Positions 51,552 through 59,437 of a DNA stretch of 64,000 nucleotides are shown here, in pieces. The position numbers and the translations under genes were made by a program. Position 1 is the first letter of the stretch; every line of letters begins with the position of its first letter. Source of the stretch: Paenibacillus sp. CF384 (GTDB taxonomy: Bacteria; Bacillota; Bacilli; Paenibacillales; Paenibacillaceae); the NCBI RefSeq assembly GCF_900106745.1, contig NZ_FNNV01000001.1, forward strand, positions 620,001 to 684,000. Direction: 5' to 3'. The notes under the pieces are model-generated. The model was not told the DNA's origin and searched no databases. It saw only the letters and a list, made by a program, of their open reading frames with translations.

Positions 51552-51589
51552 AACAAGCCACAGCTGCTTCTGAGCAGTTGTGGCTTGTT
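51552..51589 (-). terminator. Terminator of the FtsH-like gene
   Basis: AACAAGCCACAGCTGCT / AGCAGTTGTGGCTTGTT, a 17-bp stem with one mismatch and a 4-base loop, 36 bases after the stop at 51625. The T run is short. Confidence 0.75.
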
Positions 51590-51624
51590 TGGGTTCTCCC
51601 GATTTCGTCACGATTACGCAACGC

Positions 51625-53412
51625 TTAAGATTCTTCCGGTTTCTCCGTATCATCGTCCTCGTCTGTGGCTTCCTTCTCTTCACGGGCCAATTCGTCTTCG
51701 TCTTGGGATTCCTCAGGTGCCTCAACTTCTTTATTCTTAGACGGCTGGTCGAATATAATCGTCCGAATGACTGAGGGATCCGGTTTATTCTGACCGTATA
51801 AACGAATATAGATTTGCTCGATTTCCTCGCCGGTCAAGTCATCTTGATTCAACAGAGATTCAGCGATCGAATGAACGAATTCCGTATGATCCGATACGAG
51901 CTTCTTCACCTGATTCATCATATCCTTGAGCAGCTCGTTGATTTTCGGTCGCAGCGATCTTAGCGCATCCGCTTGCGAACCGACAGCCAAGAAGCTGAAC
52001 AACTCATCGCCCATACCAACCGCACCGAGATAGGCACCGGCCATATTCGTAGCTTGCTGCAAATCGGAAGTGACGCCATTCAACTTCTTGCCTAAGAACA
52101 GCTCTTCAACCGCCCTGGCAGCCAAACAGACTTGAATACTCGCCAAGATTTCACTGTCGCTTCGATTATACCGCTCGTGCGTCGGCTTGGTGGCAGCAAG
52201 ACCGAGCGCATTGCCGCGTCGAACAATCGTTACTTTCCATACTCGATCATGCGGCTTCAGCAAATATTGGGCAACTGCGTGACCTGCCTCGTGGTAAGCC
52301 ACGTTTCGTTTCTCATCGGGACGCATGGAACGCAGCGGCTGCTTCAGCCCCCACTCATAGGTTTCCATGGCAACGCGGAAATCCGGATATTCGGCAATCA
52401 ATACCCCCCGTTGGTGGGCGATAACGACCGATTCATTGACGATATGCTTAATTTGAGCCGGGCTGTAACCGATCGTATCCAGTGCGGCCTTCTCCGGCGT
52501 CAGGGAGGCATCATGCTTTACTTTCTTGAGATAGTATTGGAAGACGTCCACGCGGCCGTCATAATCCGGCGTATCAATCCATAGCTGTCTGTCGAACCGT
52601 CCCGGCCTCAGCAGTGCAGCGTCGAGCACATCCGGCAAATTCGTCGCGGCTACGGTGAGTACCGCCGGACGCTCTGCTTTCTTCCGGCGCAGCCCGAGCA
52701 TACGCATCATTTTGGCAATTCTCGTATTATCGATATTCGGCGGGTCCATTTGCAGGAGAAGCTCATTGAGCAGCCCTGAGCCGCCTCCCATCCCCATCAT
52801 TCCGCCCATTGCCCCTGCGCCGGATTGGCGTTTCATGCCGATGGCATCGATTTCGTCGATGAAGATGATGCAAGCGCCGTACATTTTGGCAAGCTTCCTA
52901 GCCTTCTTATAAATGCGCATGACTTTGAGGTTACCGACCCCGAAGAACATGTTCTGGAAGCTCGGCGCCGACGCGTAAGCGAAGGGAACCTGAGCTTCAT
53001 TCGCAATAACTTGAGCCAAATAGGACTTACCTGTACCCGGAGGACCGCATAGCAGAAAGCCCCGGATCGCCTCTCCCCCCATCTCTTTGAACTCTTTGAC
53101 CCCTTTGAGCAGGATCACAATTCGCTTCGCGTTCTCTACGATTTCAGGGTTCCCCCTGTAATCGTCCCAGGTGGCGCCGGTCTCGCCGGGAAGAATCCAA
53201 TACGTTCTCCCCCTCGCGAGAAACCAGAACAGGGCCGCGAATTGCACAATCATGAACATCATAGCGAAGACCAGCTGGAATAGGAGACTGACGATGCTCA
53301 GCGTAATCCCCCAGACTTGGGGCCCTCCTGACCACACCAACACGCCAATGATGACGATGACGGTGAGCCTAATGAGGAATTTGCGCCACTTGACCCACTG
53401 ATAACTCCTCAT
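51625..53412 (-). CDS. FtsH-like membrane AAA+ metalloprotease (divergent)
   Basis: 595 residues. Two closely spaced membrane helices (about 13-29 and 38-66) with almost no external domain replace the usual FtsH periplasmic region. The AAA+ domain has Walker A GPPGTGKS (123-130), Walker B IIFIDEID and the arginine-finger LLRPGRFDRQ. The M41 peptidase keeps HEAGH (374-378) and a downstream Asp (about 450, GVTSDLQQA). A Gly/Met-rich loop (197-213, GAGAMGGMMGMGGGSG) and an inserted basic segment (232-247) are unusual, as is an acidic C-terminal tail of about 35 residues. Both active sites look intact. Clearly not the housekeeping FtsH; substrates unknown. Monocistronic. Confidence 0.88.
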   Translation of the reverse strand: MRSYQWVKWRKFLIRLTVIVIIGVLVWSGGPQVWGITLSIVSLLFQLVFAMMFMIVQFAALFWFLARGRTYWILPGETGATWDDYRGNPEIVENAKRIVILLKGVKEFKEMGGEAIRGFLLCGPPGTGKSYLAQVIANEAQVPFAYASAPSFQNMFFGVGNLKVMRIYKKARKLAKMYGACIIFIDEIDAIGMKRQSGAGAMGGMMGMGGGSGLLNELLLQMDPPNIDNTRIAKMMRMLGLRRKKAERPAVLTVAATNLPDVLDAALLRPGRFDRQLWIDTPDYDGRVDVFQYYLKKVKHDASLTPEKAALDTIGYSPAQIKHIVNESVVIAHQRGVLIAEYPDFRVAMETYEWGLKQPLRSMRPDEKRNVAYHEAGHAVAQYLLKPHDRVWKVTIVRRGNALGLAATKPTHERYNRSDSEILASIQVCLAARAVEELFLGKKLNGVTSDLQQATNMAGAYLGAVGMGDELFSFLAVGSQADALRSLRPKINELLKDMMNQVKKLVSDHTEFVHSIAESLLNQDDLTGEEIEQIYIRLYGQNKPDPSVIRTIIFDQPSKNKEVEAPEESQDEDELAREEKEATDEDDDTEKPEES

Positions 53413-53617
53413 GGCTACACTTCCTTTTCACACGAAATGTGCTCGCTCGTATTTATTGCGATACTCATTTTTACTTAGTAATATTTGAAAATATGCGTGG
53501 GATCGAGAGAAGAAAGTCCCTTGCAAGCATCTGTAATATAAATGAAATACTAGAAAACCTGACATCTCCAAATAGAACGGAAACATTAAAATATGCTGGT
53601 CTCGCCTACGCACAAAA

Positions 53618-53643
53618 CCCCCTATCCACTTATGGATAGGGGG
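53618..53643 (-). terminator. Intrinsic terminator of the AAC(3)-like gene
   Basis: Perfect 11-bp stem CCCCCTATCCA / TGGATAGGGGG with a 4-base loop, followed by TTTTG on the minus strand. Confidence 0.9.
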
Positions 53644-53673
53644 TAAATGCTGTTCATATCTTCTAAGTCTAGG

Positions 53674-54486
53674 CTACTGTTTCCGGAAGCTAGCAAGCCA
53701 GTCTATACCGAAATCAACAAGCTCTCGCTGCGACATCAGCTTTATCTCTGCATCTCCCAGAAAGCCCGACTTCATAGAGCCGCCGGCATGTGCATCGAAC
53801 GCAGTACCAAGCTCCGCGAAGTCATCCGAATTGATGTTAATATCCGGGAACGTCACCCATTCTCTGACGCCGTCCACCGCAATCGGTGCTCCTTGGGTCA
53901 TTTCACTCTTGCCCGGATAACTTGTCCGATACTCGGCCAGATGAAATGAAGTATTGTTGCCGTGTCCTACACCAAGCAGCAGCACGAATGCTCCGCATGC
54001 ATAGAGCTTGCCAAGCGGAGAGTGCTCTCCGAGACCGAATTCGAGCGAATGTCCTTCTGTAATAAAAGCTGCTTTCGGCCCTCGAGCGGCGAACGAAACC
54101 TGTGGATGCCCGCTTCGGAGCGTTCCATTCTGTTTGCGGAAACATTCAACCAGCCGGCCCATTCCGCTTGTTACCGTCAGATCCGGCGAGAATGCAGGCA
54201 TTTCATTCCTTATAATAGGCCACCAATCCTGCGGTACCGGAGGATTAGCCCATAACGCAGGATCCGATAAATCACTGCTGTGTGTCGGCATAACCAGCGT
54301 ACCATCTTCGCCGATGGCATCTTCAAGTCCCAGTACGACAGCTTCAGCACCGCCGACAATCCAGCGGTTAAACGATTTAAGCGAGGAGTGGACGAGCAGA
54401 GTCATACCCGGTTCTACTCCAATTTGTGATAATGCTGCAGCAATGGACTTCCGAGTTAGCGGAAGCTCCGATTCATTAATGACCAT
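53674..54486 (-). CDS. AAC(3) family N-acetyltransferase (YokD-like)
   Basis: 270 residues from ATG 54486; the open frame further upstream overlaps the hydrolase gene and is not coding. Family marks: [19 protein letters not shown], the SGMGRLVE and [13 protein letters not shown] segments, and the catalytic-site [14 protein letters not shown]. Homologues include aminoglycoside 3-N-acetyltransferases and YokD, many of which act on coenzyme A-linked or unknown amines. The start overlaps the hydrolase stop by 11 bases, so the two are coupled. Confidence 0.9.
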   Translation of the reverse strand: MVINESELPLTRKSIAAALSQIGVEPGMTLLVHSSLKSFNRWIVGGAEAVVLGLEDAIGEDGTLVMPTHSSDLSDPALWANPPVPQDWWPIIRNEMPAFSPDLTVTSGMGRLVECFRKQNGTLRSGHPQVSFAARGPKAAFITEGHSLEFGLGEHSPLGKLYACGAFVLLLGVGHGNNTSFHLAEYRTSYPGKSEMTQGAPIAVDGVREWVTFPDININSDDFAELGTAFDAHAGGSMKSGFLGDAEIKLMSQRELVDFGIDWLASFRKQ

Positions 54487-55375
54487 GATTGCCTGCCTCA
54501 TCCTCTGTCTCACGAATAAACTGACGGACGACCTGCAAATATGCTTCCGTTTCTTCCAAATATCCCATATGTGAGCTTTCTTCGAACACATGCAGCTTCG
54601 CTCCAGGGACAAGAGATTGATAATACTGCGTTGCCTCCGGAGTCGCTTCATCATATCTGCCGCACAAGAACAATGTCGGCGCATGGATTTCATGCAGCTG
54701 AGCCGTGACATCGTAGGTCTTCAAGCTGCCGGTCGGACAAAATTCAGATGGTCCCCACATGGACAGATAGACCTCTTTGTTCCCTTTCGGTCTGCTTTCC
54801 GCCATAATGTCCGGCCAAGGATCAAGTCTGCACACATGTCGGTTGTAATAGGCTTTAATGGCTTCTCCATAAGCTTCGGAATCCGTTGTCCCTTCCGCCT
54901 CATGAGCTGCAATCACTTGCTGCATTTCTTCCGGCAGCTGAGCAAGCAGACGGTCCGCATCTTGTTTCCAACGAAGAGCGCTCAAGCAAGGGCTGGACAA
55001 GATCAAACTTCGGATCCCTATCGGTCTCCGCTCTATGCAATAAGAAGATGCCAGCATCGTACCCCATGAATGCCCAAGGACATGCACATCATCCAGATGG
55101 AGTGCTTCGCGAATGCAAGCAAGCTCTTCTACGAAGCGGTCGGTATGCCATAATGACGGATCCTCAGGTCGATCCGAATTACCGGAGCCCAGCTGATCGT
55201 AGAAAATAACGGGACGTTCATCCGCTAACGCGCTTAACGCCGATTTTAATGGGTCATGTACATTTCCAGGCCCGCCATGAAGCACTAAGAGAGGTGTTTT
55301 CCCCTTATCGCCAACTTGCACGTACCAGACTTTCCCACCGGGTACTTCAATATATCCTTCATTCGTTGTCATCAC
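54476..55375 (-). CDS. Proline iminopeptidase-like alpha/beta hydrolase (S33)
   Basis: 299 residues. HGGPG oxyanion motif near residue 34-38, nucleophile elbow GHSWG (Ser103 region), late Asp in [10 protein letters not shown] and His in SSHMGYLE. This is the tricorn-F1/PIP group that releases N-terminal proline or other residues. ATG 55375 follows AGGAGGAAAT. First of a two-gene operon with the AAC(3)-like gene. Confidence 0.9.
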   Translation of the reverse strand: MMTTNEGYIEVPGGKVWYVQVGDKGKTPLLVLHGGPGNVHDPLKSALSALADERPVIFYDQLGSGNSDRPEDPSLWHTDRFVEELACIREALHLDDVHVLGHSWGTMLASSYCIERRPIGIRSLILSSPCLSALRWKQDADRLLAQLPEEMQQVIAAHEAEGTTDSEAYGEAIKAYYNRHVCRLDPWPDIMAESRPKGNKEVYLSMWGPSEFCPTGSLKTYDVTAQLHEIHAPTLFLCGRYDEATPEATQYYQSLVPGAKLHVFEESSHMGYLEETEAYLQVVRQFIRETEDEAGNHGH

Positions 55376-55453
55376 GATTTCCTCCTACATCTCACATCTA
55401 TTAGATCCTACCTGATTGTAGAGGAGGACTGCAACACAGCCGCTTCAATTATG

Positions 55454-56011
55454 TTAAGTTTGCTGACCGTCTTGCTGCATAATCGGTTTCATAATGTCCA
55501 TATATACGTTGCCGCCGGAGAGGATCGGTTCATATAAATCAAGGCCTCTGGTCACGACAAAGGTGGCATTCCCGACACGATCGAATTGTGCGCCATGGCA
55601 AGGACAATTAAAATAAGTCGATTTGTCCTGTGCCGCATTGATCTGCGCAGTGGTAGCCGGCTCAATCGTACACCCGAGATGTGAGCAGGCAGGCGACATG
55701 ATCCGCAGCATGCCTTGTTGATCTACCGCCACGTACACGAACCCTTGCACAGGCTTGGAGTTCCAAGCATCGTCGTAGATGGCGTTGTAATGTATTTTCA
55801 CCACATCATTTAATGACATTAACCAATTATGATCACCGAGCAGCGCATAACTCTGCGGCAACCCTTCATTAACATTGCCACGGTGCTTAATCGCTCCATA
55901 ATAGAACAAACCGCTCGTGCCTGCCAGTGCGCCAACGACTCCAATGGCAAGCTTGCCTGTCGTACCGATAAATGCTCTGCGCGATATTTTATTCGGTCTG
56001 ATCTCATCCAT
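55454..56011 (-). CDS. Membrane-anchored Rieske iron-sulfur protein (QcrA-like)
   Basis: 185 residues from ATG 56011, which has GGAGG 8 bases upstream; the frame opens earlier but without a comparable site. A twin-arginine signal/anchor starts SRRAFIG (Arg11-Arg12), followed by a hydrophobic helix to about 38. Rieske [2Fe-2S] ligands are Cys109, His111, Cys136 and His139; Cys114 and Cys138 would form the disulfide. This fits a menaquinol-cytochrome c reductase type subunit, but no cytochrome b or c gene is next to it, so it may belong to a separate redox partner. Confidence 0.88.
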   Translation of the reverse strand: MDEIRPNKISRRAFIGTTGKLAIGVVGALAGTSGLFYYGAIKHRGNVNEGLPQSYALLGDHNWLMSLNDVVKIHYNAIYDDAWNSKPVQGFVYVAVDQQGMLRIMSPACSHLGCTIEPATTAQINAAQDKSTYFNCPCHGAQFDRVGNATFVVTRGLDLYEPILSGGNVYMDIMKPIMQQDGQQT

Positions 56012-56150
56012 AACAATCGCCTCCACTTCTTCCATAATACCCCACCCACCTATGAAAAAGAAGAACAGGATTACGATCAAAGCCTCGGCCACTATTGCTC
56101 GCGCCGATTCTCCAACGGTAATCCTGTTCTTTGTGAAATGATTAATTTCA

Positions 56151-57443
56151 TTAATTATCTAGGACGTTCTCCATTAATTCCAGCTCTACGACTGTATTTA
56201 CTTCGTCCGGGAGCGAGGCACCGGTGAAGCTAATGAAAGCATCATCCGGATATTCCCAAGCATTCCAAGGCGTTTCTACTTTAATCTCCGTGCCGTCTGC
56301 AAGCAGGCGTGCACGCTTGATTTTGCCATTCAAGCCACGGAAATTAATCGGTCCCATGCCTCGATCGTATATATGCGCGTACAGGTAGTTGCCACTGCGC
56401 GTATAGCGGCCCCACTCGGGCTTCTCCAGCTTGGCTGGCCCGCAGCCATACAGGCTGGCGCCATTGTCATCCATCCATTGGCCGACTTCGGCCAGAATCT
56501 CTAGGGATTGCCGCGGGATTTCGCCTTTGGCATTCGGACCGACGTTAAGCAGCAGGTTGCCGCCTTTACTCACGCATTCGACCAACCCTCGAATGACGGT
56601 CTTAGGTGACTTATAGTTGTTGTCCCCCGCGCAATAACCCCAGTGATCATTCAGCGTTATGCACGCTTCCCAAGGCAGTGGTTCACCGGCCTCATTCACG
56701 ACGCCTTCCGGCGGGAGCAGCTGTTCCGGACTCATAAAGTCGCCTGCATACACTTCAGGTTCAGCCGATTTCTTATTGCCGCCAAGACGATTATCGATTA
56801 CGATGTCCGGCTGCAGGCTTCGCATCATCTGCACGAGCTCGGTGGCTTTCCATTTCTCGCCGGTCATGTCATCGTAGGAGAAGTCGAACCACATTACATC
56901 AATCGTCCCGTAATTCGTAAGCAATTCCTTCACTTGTCCGTGCATGTAAGTCAGATAACGGTCGAATTCGATCCGATGATCCCGATAGTCTTCGTGATCG
57001 CGCATGGGATGAATTTTGTCCCCGAAGTGAGGGTAGTCTTCATGATGCCAATCAATAATGGAATAATAGAGCCCTACACGCAGCCCCTCTGCACGGAATG
57101 CTTCCATATATTCGCGAATGAGATCCCTGCCTGCCGGCGTATTGGTTGCTTTGTAATCCGTCAGCTTACTGTCGAACAAGCAGAAGCCGTCATGGTGCTT
57201 GGCCGTCATCACCGCATACTTCATCCCAGCCGCTTTTGCAGCTTTGGCCCAAGCTTTCGGATTATATTTAACCGGGTTAAATTCTACGAAGAACGGCTCG
57301 TAATCGGCTACAGACAGTTTCTCCAGACTGCGCACCCACTCGCCGCGCGCCGGAATCGCGTAGAGTCCCCAGTGGATAAACATGCCGAAACGATCTTCCA
57401 TAAACCATTTCATATGTGGTGCAGCGGTGCTGGTCATCTCCAT
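56151..57443 (-). CDS. Alpha-L-fucosidase (GH29)
   Basis: 430 residues. The GH29 landmarks are KWFMEDRFGMFIHWGLYA, KHHDGFCLFDSK, and MWFDFSYDD, where Asp187 is the expected nucleophile; GGNLLLNVGPNAKG is the standard end of the catalytic barrel. No signal peptide, so it acts inside the cell on imported fragments. ATG 57443 follows GAGAGG; the frame upstream overlaps the beta-helix gene. Last gene of the GH35 / beta-helix / GH29 operon. Confidence 0.92.
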   Translation of the reverse strand: MEMTSTAAPHMKWFMEDRFGMFIHWGLYAIPARGEWVRSLEKLSVADYEPFFVEFNPVKYNPKAWAKAAKAAGMKYAVMTAKHHDGFCLFDSKLTDYKATNTPAGRDLIREYMEAFRAEGLRVGLYYSIIDWHHEDYPHFGDKIHPMRDHEDYRDHRIEFDRYLTYMHGQVKELLTNYGTIDVMWFDFSYDDMTGEKWKATELVQMMRSLQPDIVIDNRLGGNKKSAEPEVYAGDFMSPEQLLPPEGVVNEAGEPLPWEACITLNDHWGYCAGDNNYKSPKTVIRGLVECVSKGGNLLLNVGPNAKGEIPRQSLEILAEVGQWMDDNGASLYGCGPAKLEKPEWGRYTRSGNYLYAHIYDRGMGPINFRGLNGKIKRARLLADGTEIKVETPWNAWEYPDDAFISFTGASLPDEVNTVVELELMENVLDN

Positions 57444-57459
57444 ACGACCTCTCTTCATT

Positions 57460-59430
57460 CTATTTTTCATCGCCACCGAATTGTTCATATACCTCGGTAA
57501 ATCTGCCATCACAGCCGACATCAACAAACGATAACGGTTGGATTCCGAGAGACCATGCCATTGAATTCGCATCGTAGGAATAGTCCCCTGCAGCGGCTCC
57601 TGTCAGCAAGGGATCAGCAAACCGATTCCCTGATAACTCTTGCAGTTCATATTCATGAATCGCTTTATAATGAAAATATCGCTTGAACCGTCGCGATTGA
57701 TTCCGGCTAAATAACAAATTGTTCTGAAAGGATACAATCCCATCCGACGTTGAGAACGTGCTCATATAGGGATGCGAGTCATATTCCTCCGAGACTAAGC
57801 CTTCCGGATTCCCCTGCGGGGTATGAATTTCGATCGCGTCAGCTATGAGAATATTCCGTTCAAACCGGGTGCCCGATGAATTCAAGACCGATACCACTTG
57901 AAGCCCTTTATCCATAAAAATGTTGTTCAAGAAGCTACAATCACGCGTCATATGACTGAGCATGGGAACACCGAGATTAACGGCCAAATTGTCGTGCACG
58001 GAACAATTCGTACATTTCTCATCTAAGTAGTACGCGTATCTGCGAACTTTCTCGGAAGCGTTATAGGTTGCAAATACTGCATTTCCGCTAACGGATACAT
58101 TGTCGCTGTACCAGCAAATATATATCGCGGAGCCGTCTTTCATAAATTGCATCGTGTTATACAGCAAATTGCCGCTGATCACCGTATTCGGACTGCTGCT
58201 GGCGATCCCGCTGTATGGCGTATTATAGATCTCGTTATGAACGAGCGTATGATTCGATCCGTCGCTATTAACGGCGATTGAACTCTGATACGTGAGTCCG
58301 ATATCATGAATCCGTGATCGCTCCAGTCGAACCCCATCACCTTTCCACTTGATGCCTCCCGCTCCGGTGTGATGAATGTGGCACTCGTTCAGATGAATCT
58401 CTTTACCGCTAAGATTGAACGCCCACCCGCCTGTATTCCGCACAGTTACGCGATCGAATATGATCTTTTGCACGTCTTCGCCGTGGATGACGGCGCTCAC
58501 AGAGATTGCTCCGAAGCCTCCTGCCGATAACGGCGTTGCTGCACAAGCGAAGGTTAGTCCTTCCAAACGAACATCTTGAGTTCCTGGTTCCAGATAGAGG
58601 ATATGCTCCTTCGAGGGAACAATAAGCTGCAAGTGATTGATCTCTTCATCCGGAAGCGGCCAGTAGACCAGCTTCTCGTTCGTTCGATCCAGATACCACT
58701 GCCCCGGCTTCTTCAAGCCCTCCCGTACATTCCAAACCACATAGGTTCGTGCGTTGGCATTGCGTTCATAGAAGGCACCGGGTGGATGTCCCGGCGCATA
58801 GGAGAACTGAATGTCGGCTTCTTCGCCATCTGACCGAACACCGGCAACACCAACAAGCGACTCATCCCATTCATGATAAACGGTCAGCTCCGCATTCCGA
58901 GCATCTAGCCAATCAGATATGTCCTCTCGCTTCACGCGCAGCGACATCATTTCTTCGTCCTTCGGCGGACGTTTCCAACCGCCGGCGAAGGTTGAGAGCC
59001 ACTCCACCTTGAATTCATTCAAATGATGGAATGCCCCTTGTTCCGGCAATCGCGCGCGTTGTCGGTACGCGCCGTCCACTTCAATGAGGCGGAAATCCAA
59101 CTCACGATTATACACGCCGGTAAGCGGCGTCGTGAGCCAATCTCCTTCTCTTTGCCAGGATGTCACGGGAGCACCTCCGAACAGAATTGGGCTCTCCCCC
59201 GGATAGGCAACCAGTTGAAGCCCCGCATCTTCCTTAGTGAGCGTCAAGCTAACATCGTAATAATGACCGCCACGAACGATTATGCGTTTTGCTGCTGCTG
59301 TTGCTGCTTCATCGGACTTATTTGCCCTAGTGCGATTCAGCGCTTCGCCAAGCGTAGCTACCGGGCGCGACTCCGTACCGGGATTGGAGTCCAGCCCATT
59401 CGTTGCCACATAAATAGAGTCAATCGTCAC
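57460..59430 (-). CDS. Right-handed beta-helix glycoside hydrolase (GH141-like)
   Basis: 656 residues. The start SIYVATNGLDSNPGTESRP, an inserted beta domain (about 100-290), and a long series of PbH1 strands (about 300-560, for example NTGGWAFNLSGKEI and HTGAGGIKWKGDGV) match GH141/GH120-like enzymes that cleave fucose- or xylose-containing plant glycans. The exact family is uncertain. No signal peptide. GTG 59430 sits 8 bases after the GH35 stop behind AGGGGTGA. With GH29 next to it, fucosylated substrates are likely. Confidence 0.8.
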   Translation of the reverse strand: MTIDSIYVATNGLDSNPGTESRPVATLGEALNRTRANKSDEAATAAAKRIIVRGGHYYDVSLTLTKEDAGLQLVAYPGESPILFGGAPVTSWQREGDWLTTPLTGVYNRELDFRLIEVDGAYRQRARLPEQGAFHHLNEFKVEWLSTFAGGWKRPPKDEEMMSLRVKREDISDWLDARNAELTVYHEWDESLVGVAGVRSDGEEADIQFSYAPGHPPGAFYERNANARTYVVWNVREGLKKPGQWYLDRTNEKLVYWPLPDEEINHLQLIVPSKEHILYLEPGTQDVRLEGLTFACAATPLSAGGFGAISVSAVIHGEDVQKIIFDRVTVRNTGGWAFNLSGKEIHLNECHIHHTGAGGIKWKGDGVRLERSRIHDIGLTYQSSIAVNSDGSNHTLVHNEIYNTPYSGIASSSPNTVISGNLLYNTMQFMKDGSAIYICWYSDNVSVSGNAVFATYNASEKVRRYAYYLDEKCTNCSVHDNLAVNLGVPMLSHMTRDCSFLNNIFMDKGLQVVSVLNSSGTRFERNILIADAIEIHTPQGNPEGLVSEEYDSHPYMSTFSTSDGIVSFQNNLLFSRNQSRRFKRYFHYKAIHEYELQELSGNRFADPLLTGAAAGDYSYDANSMAWSLGIQPLSFVDVGCDGRFTEVYEQFGGDEK

Positions 59431-59437
59431 TCCGAAT

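Noticed and set aside
53413-53617. Small gene in the spacer upstream of the FtsH-like gene
   Set aside because: Short frames exist on both strands but without ribosome sites or recognisable sequence. The region is A/T-rich and probably only holds the promoter.
54487-54711. N-terminal extension of the AAC(3)-like protein
   Set aside because: The upstream 75 codons lie inside the alpha/beta hydrolase gene, read as basic low-quality sequence, and lack a ribosome site.
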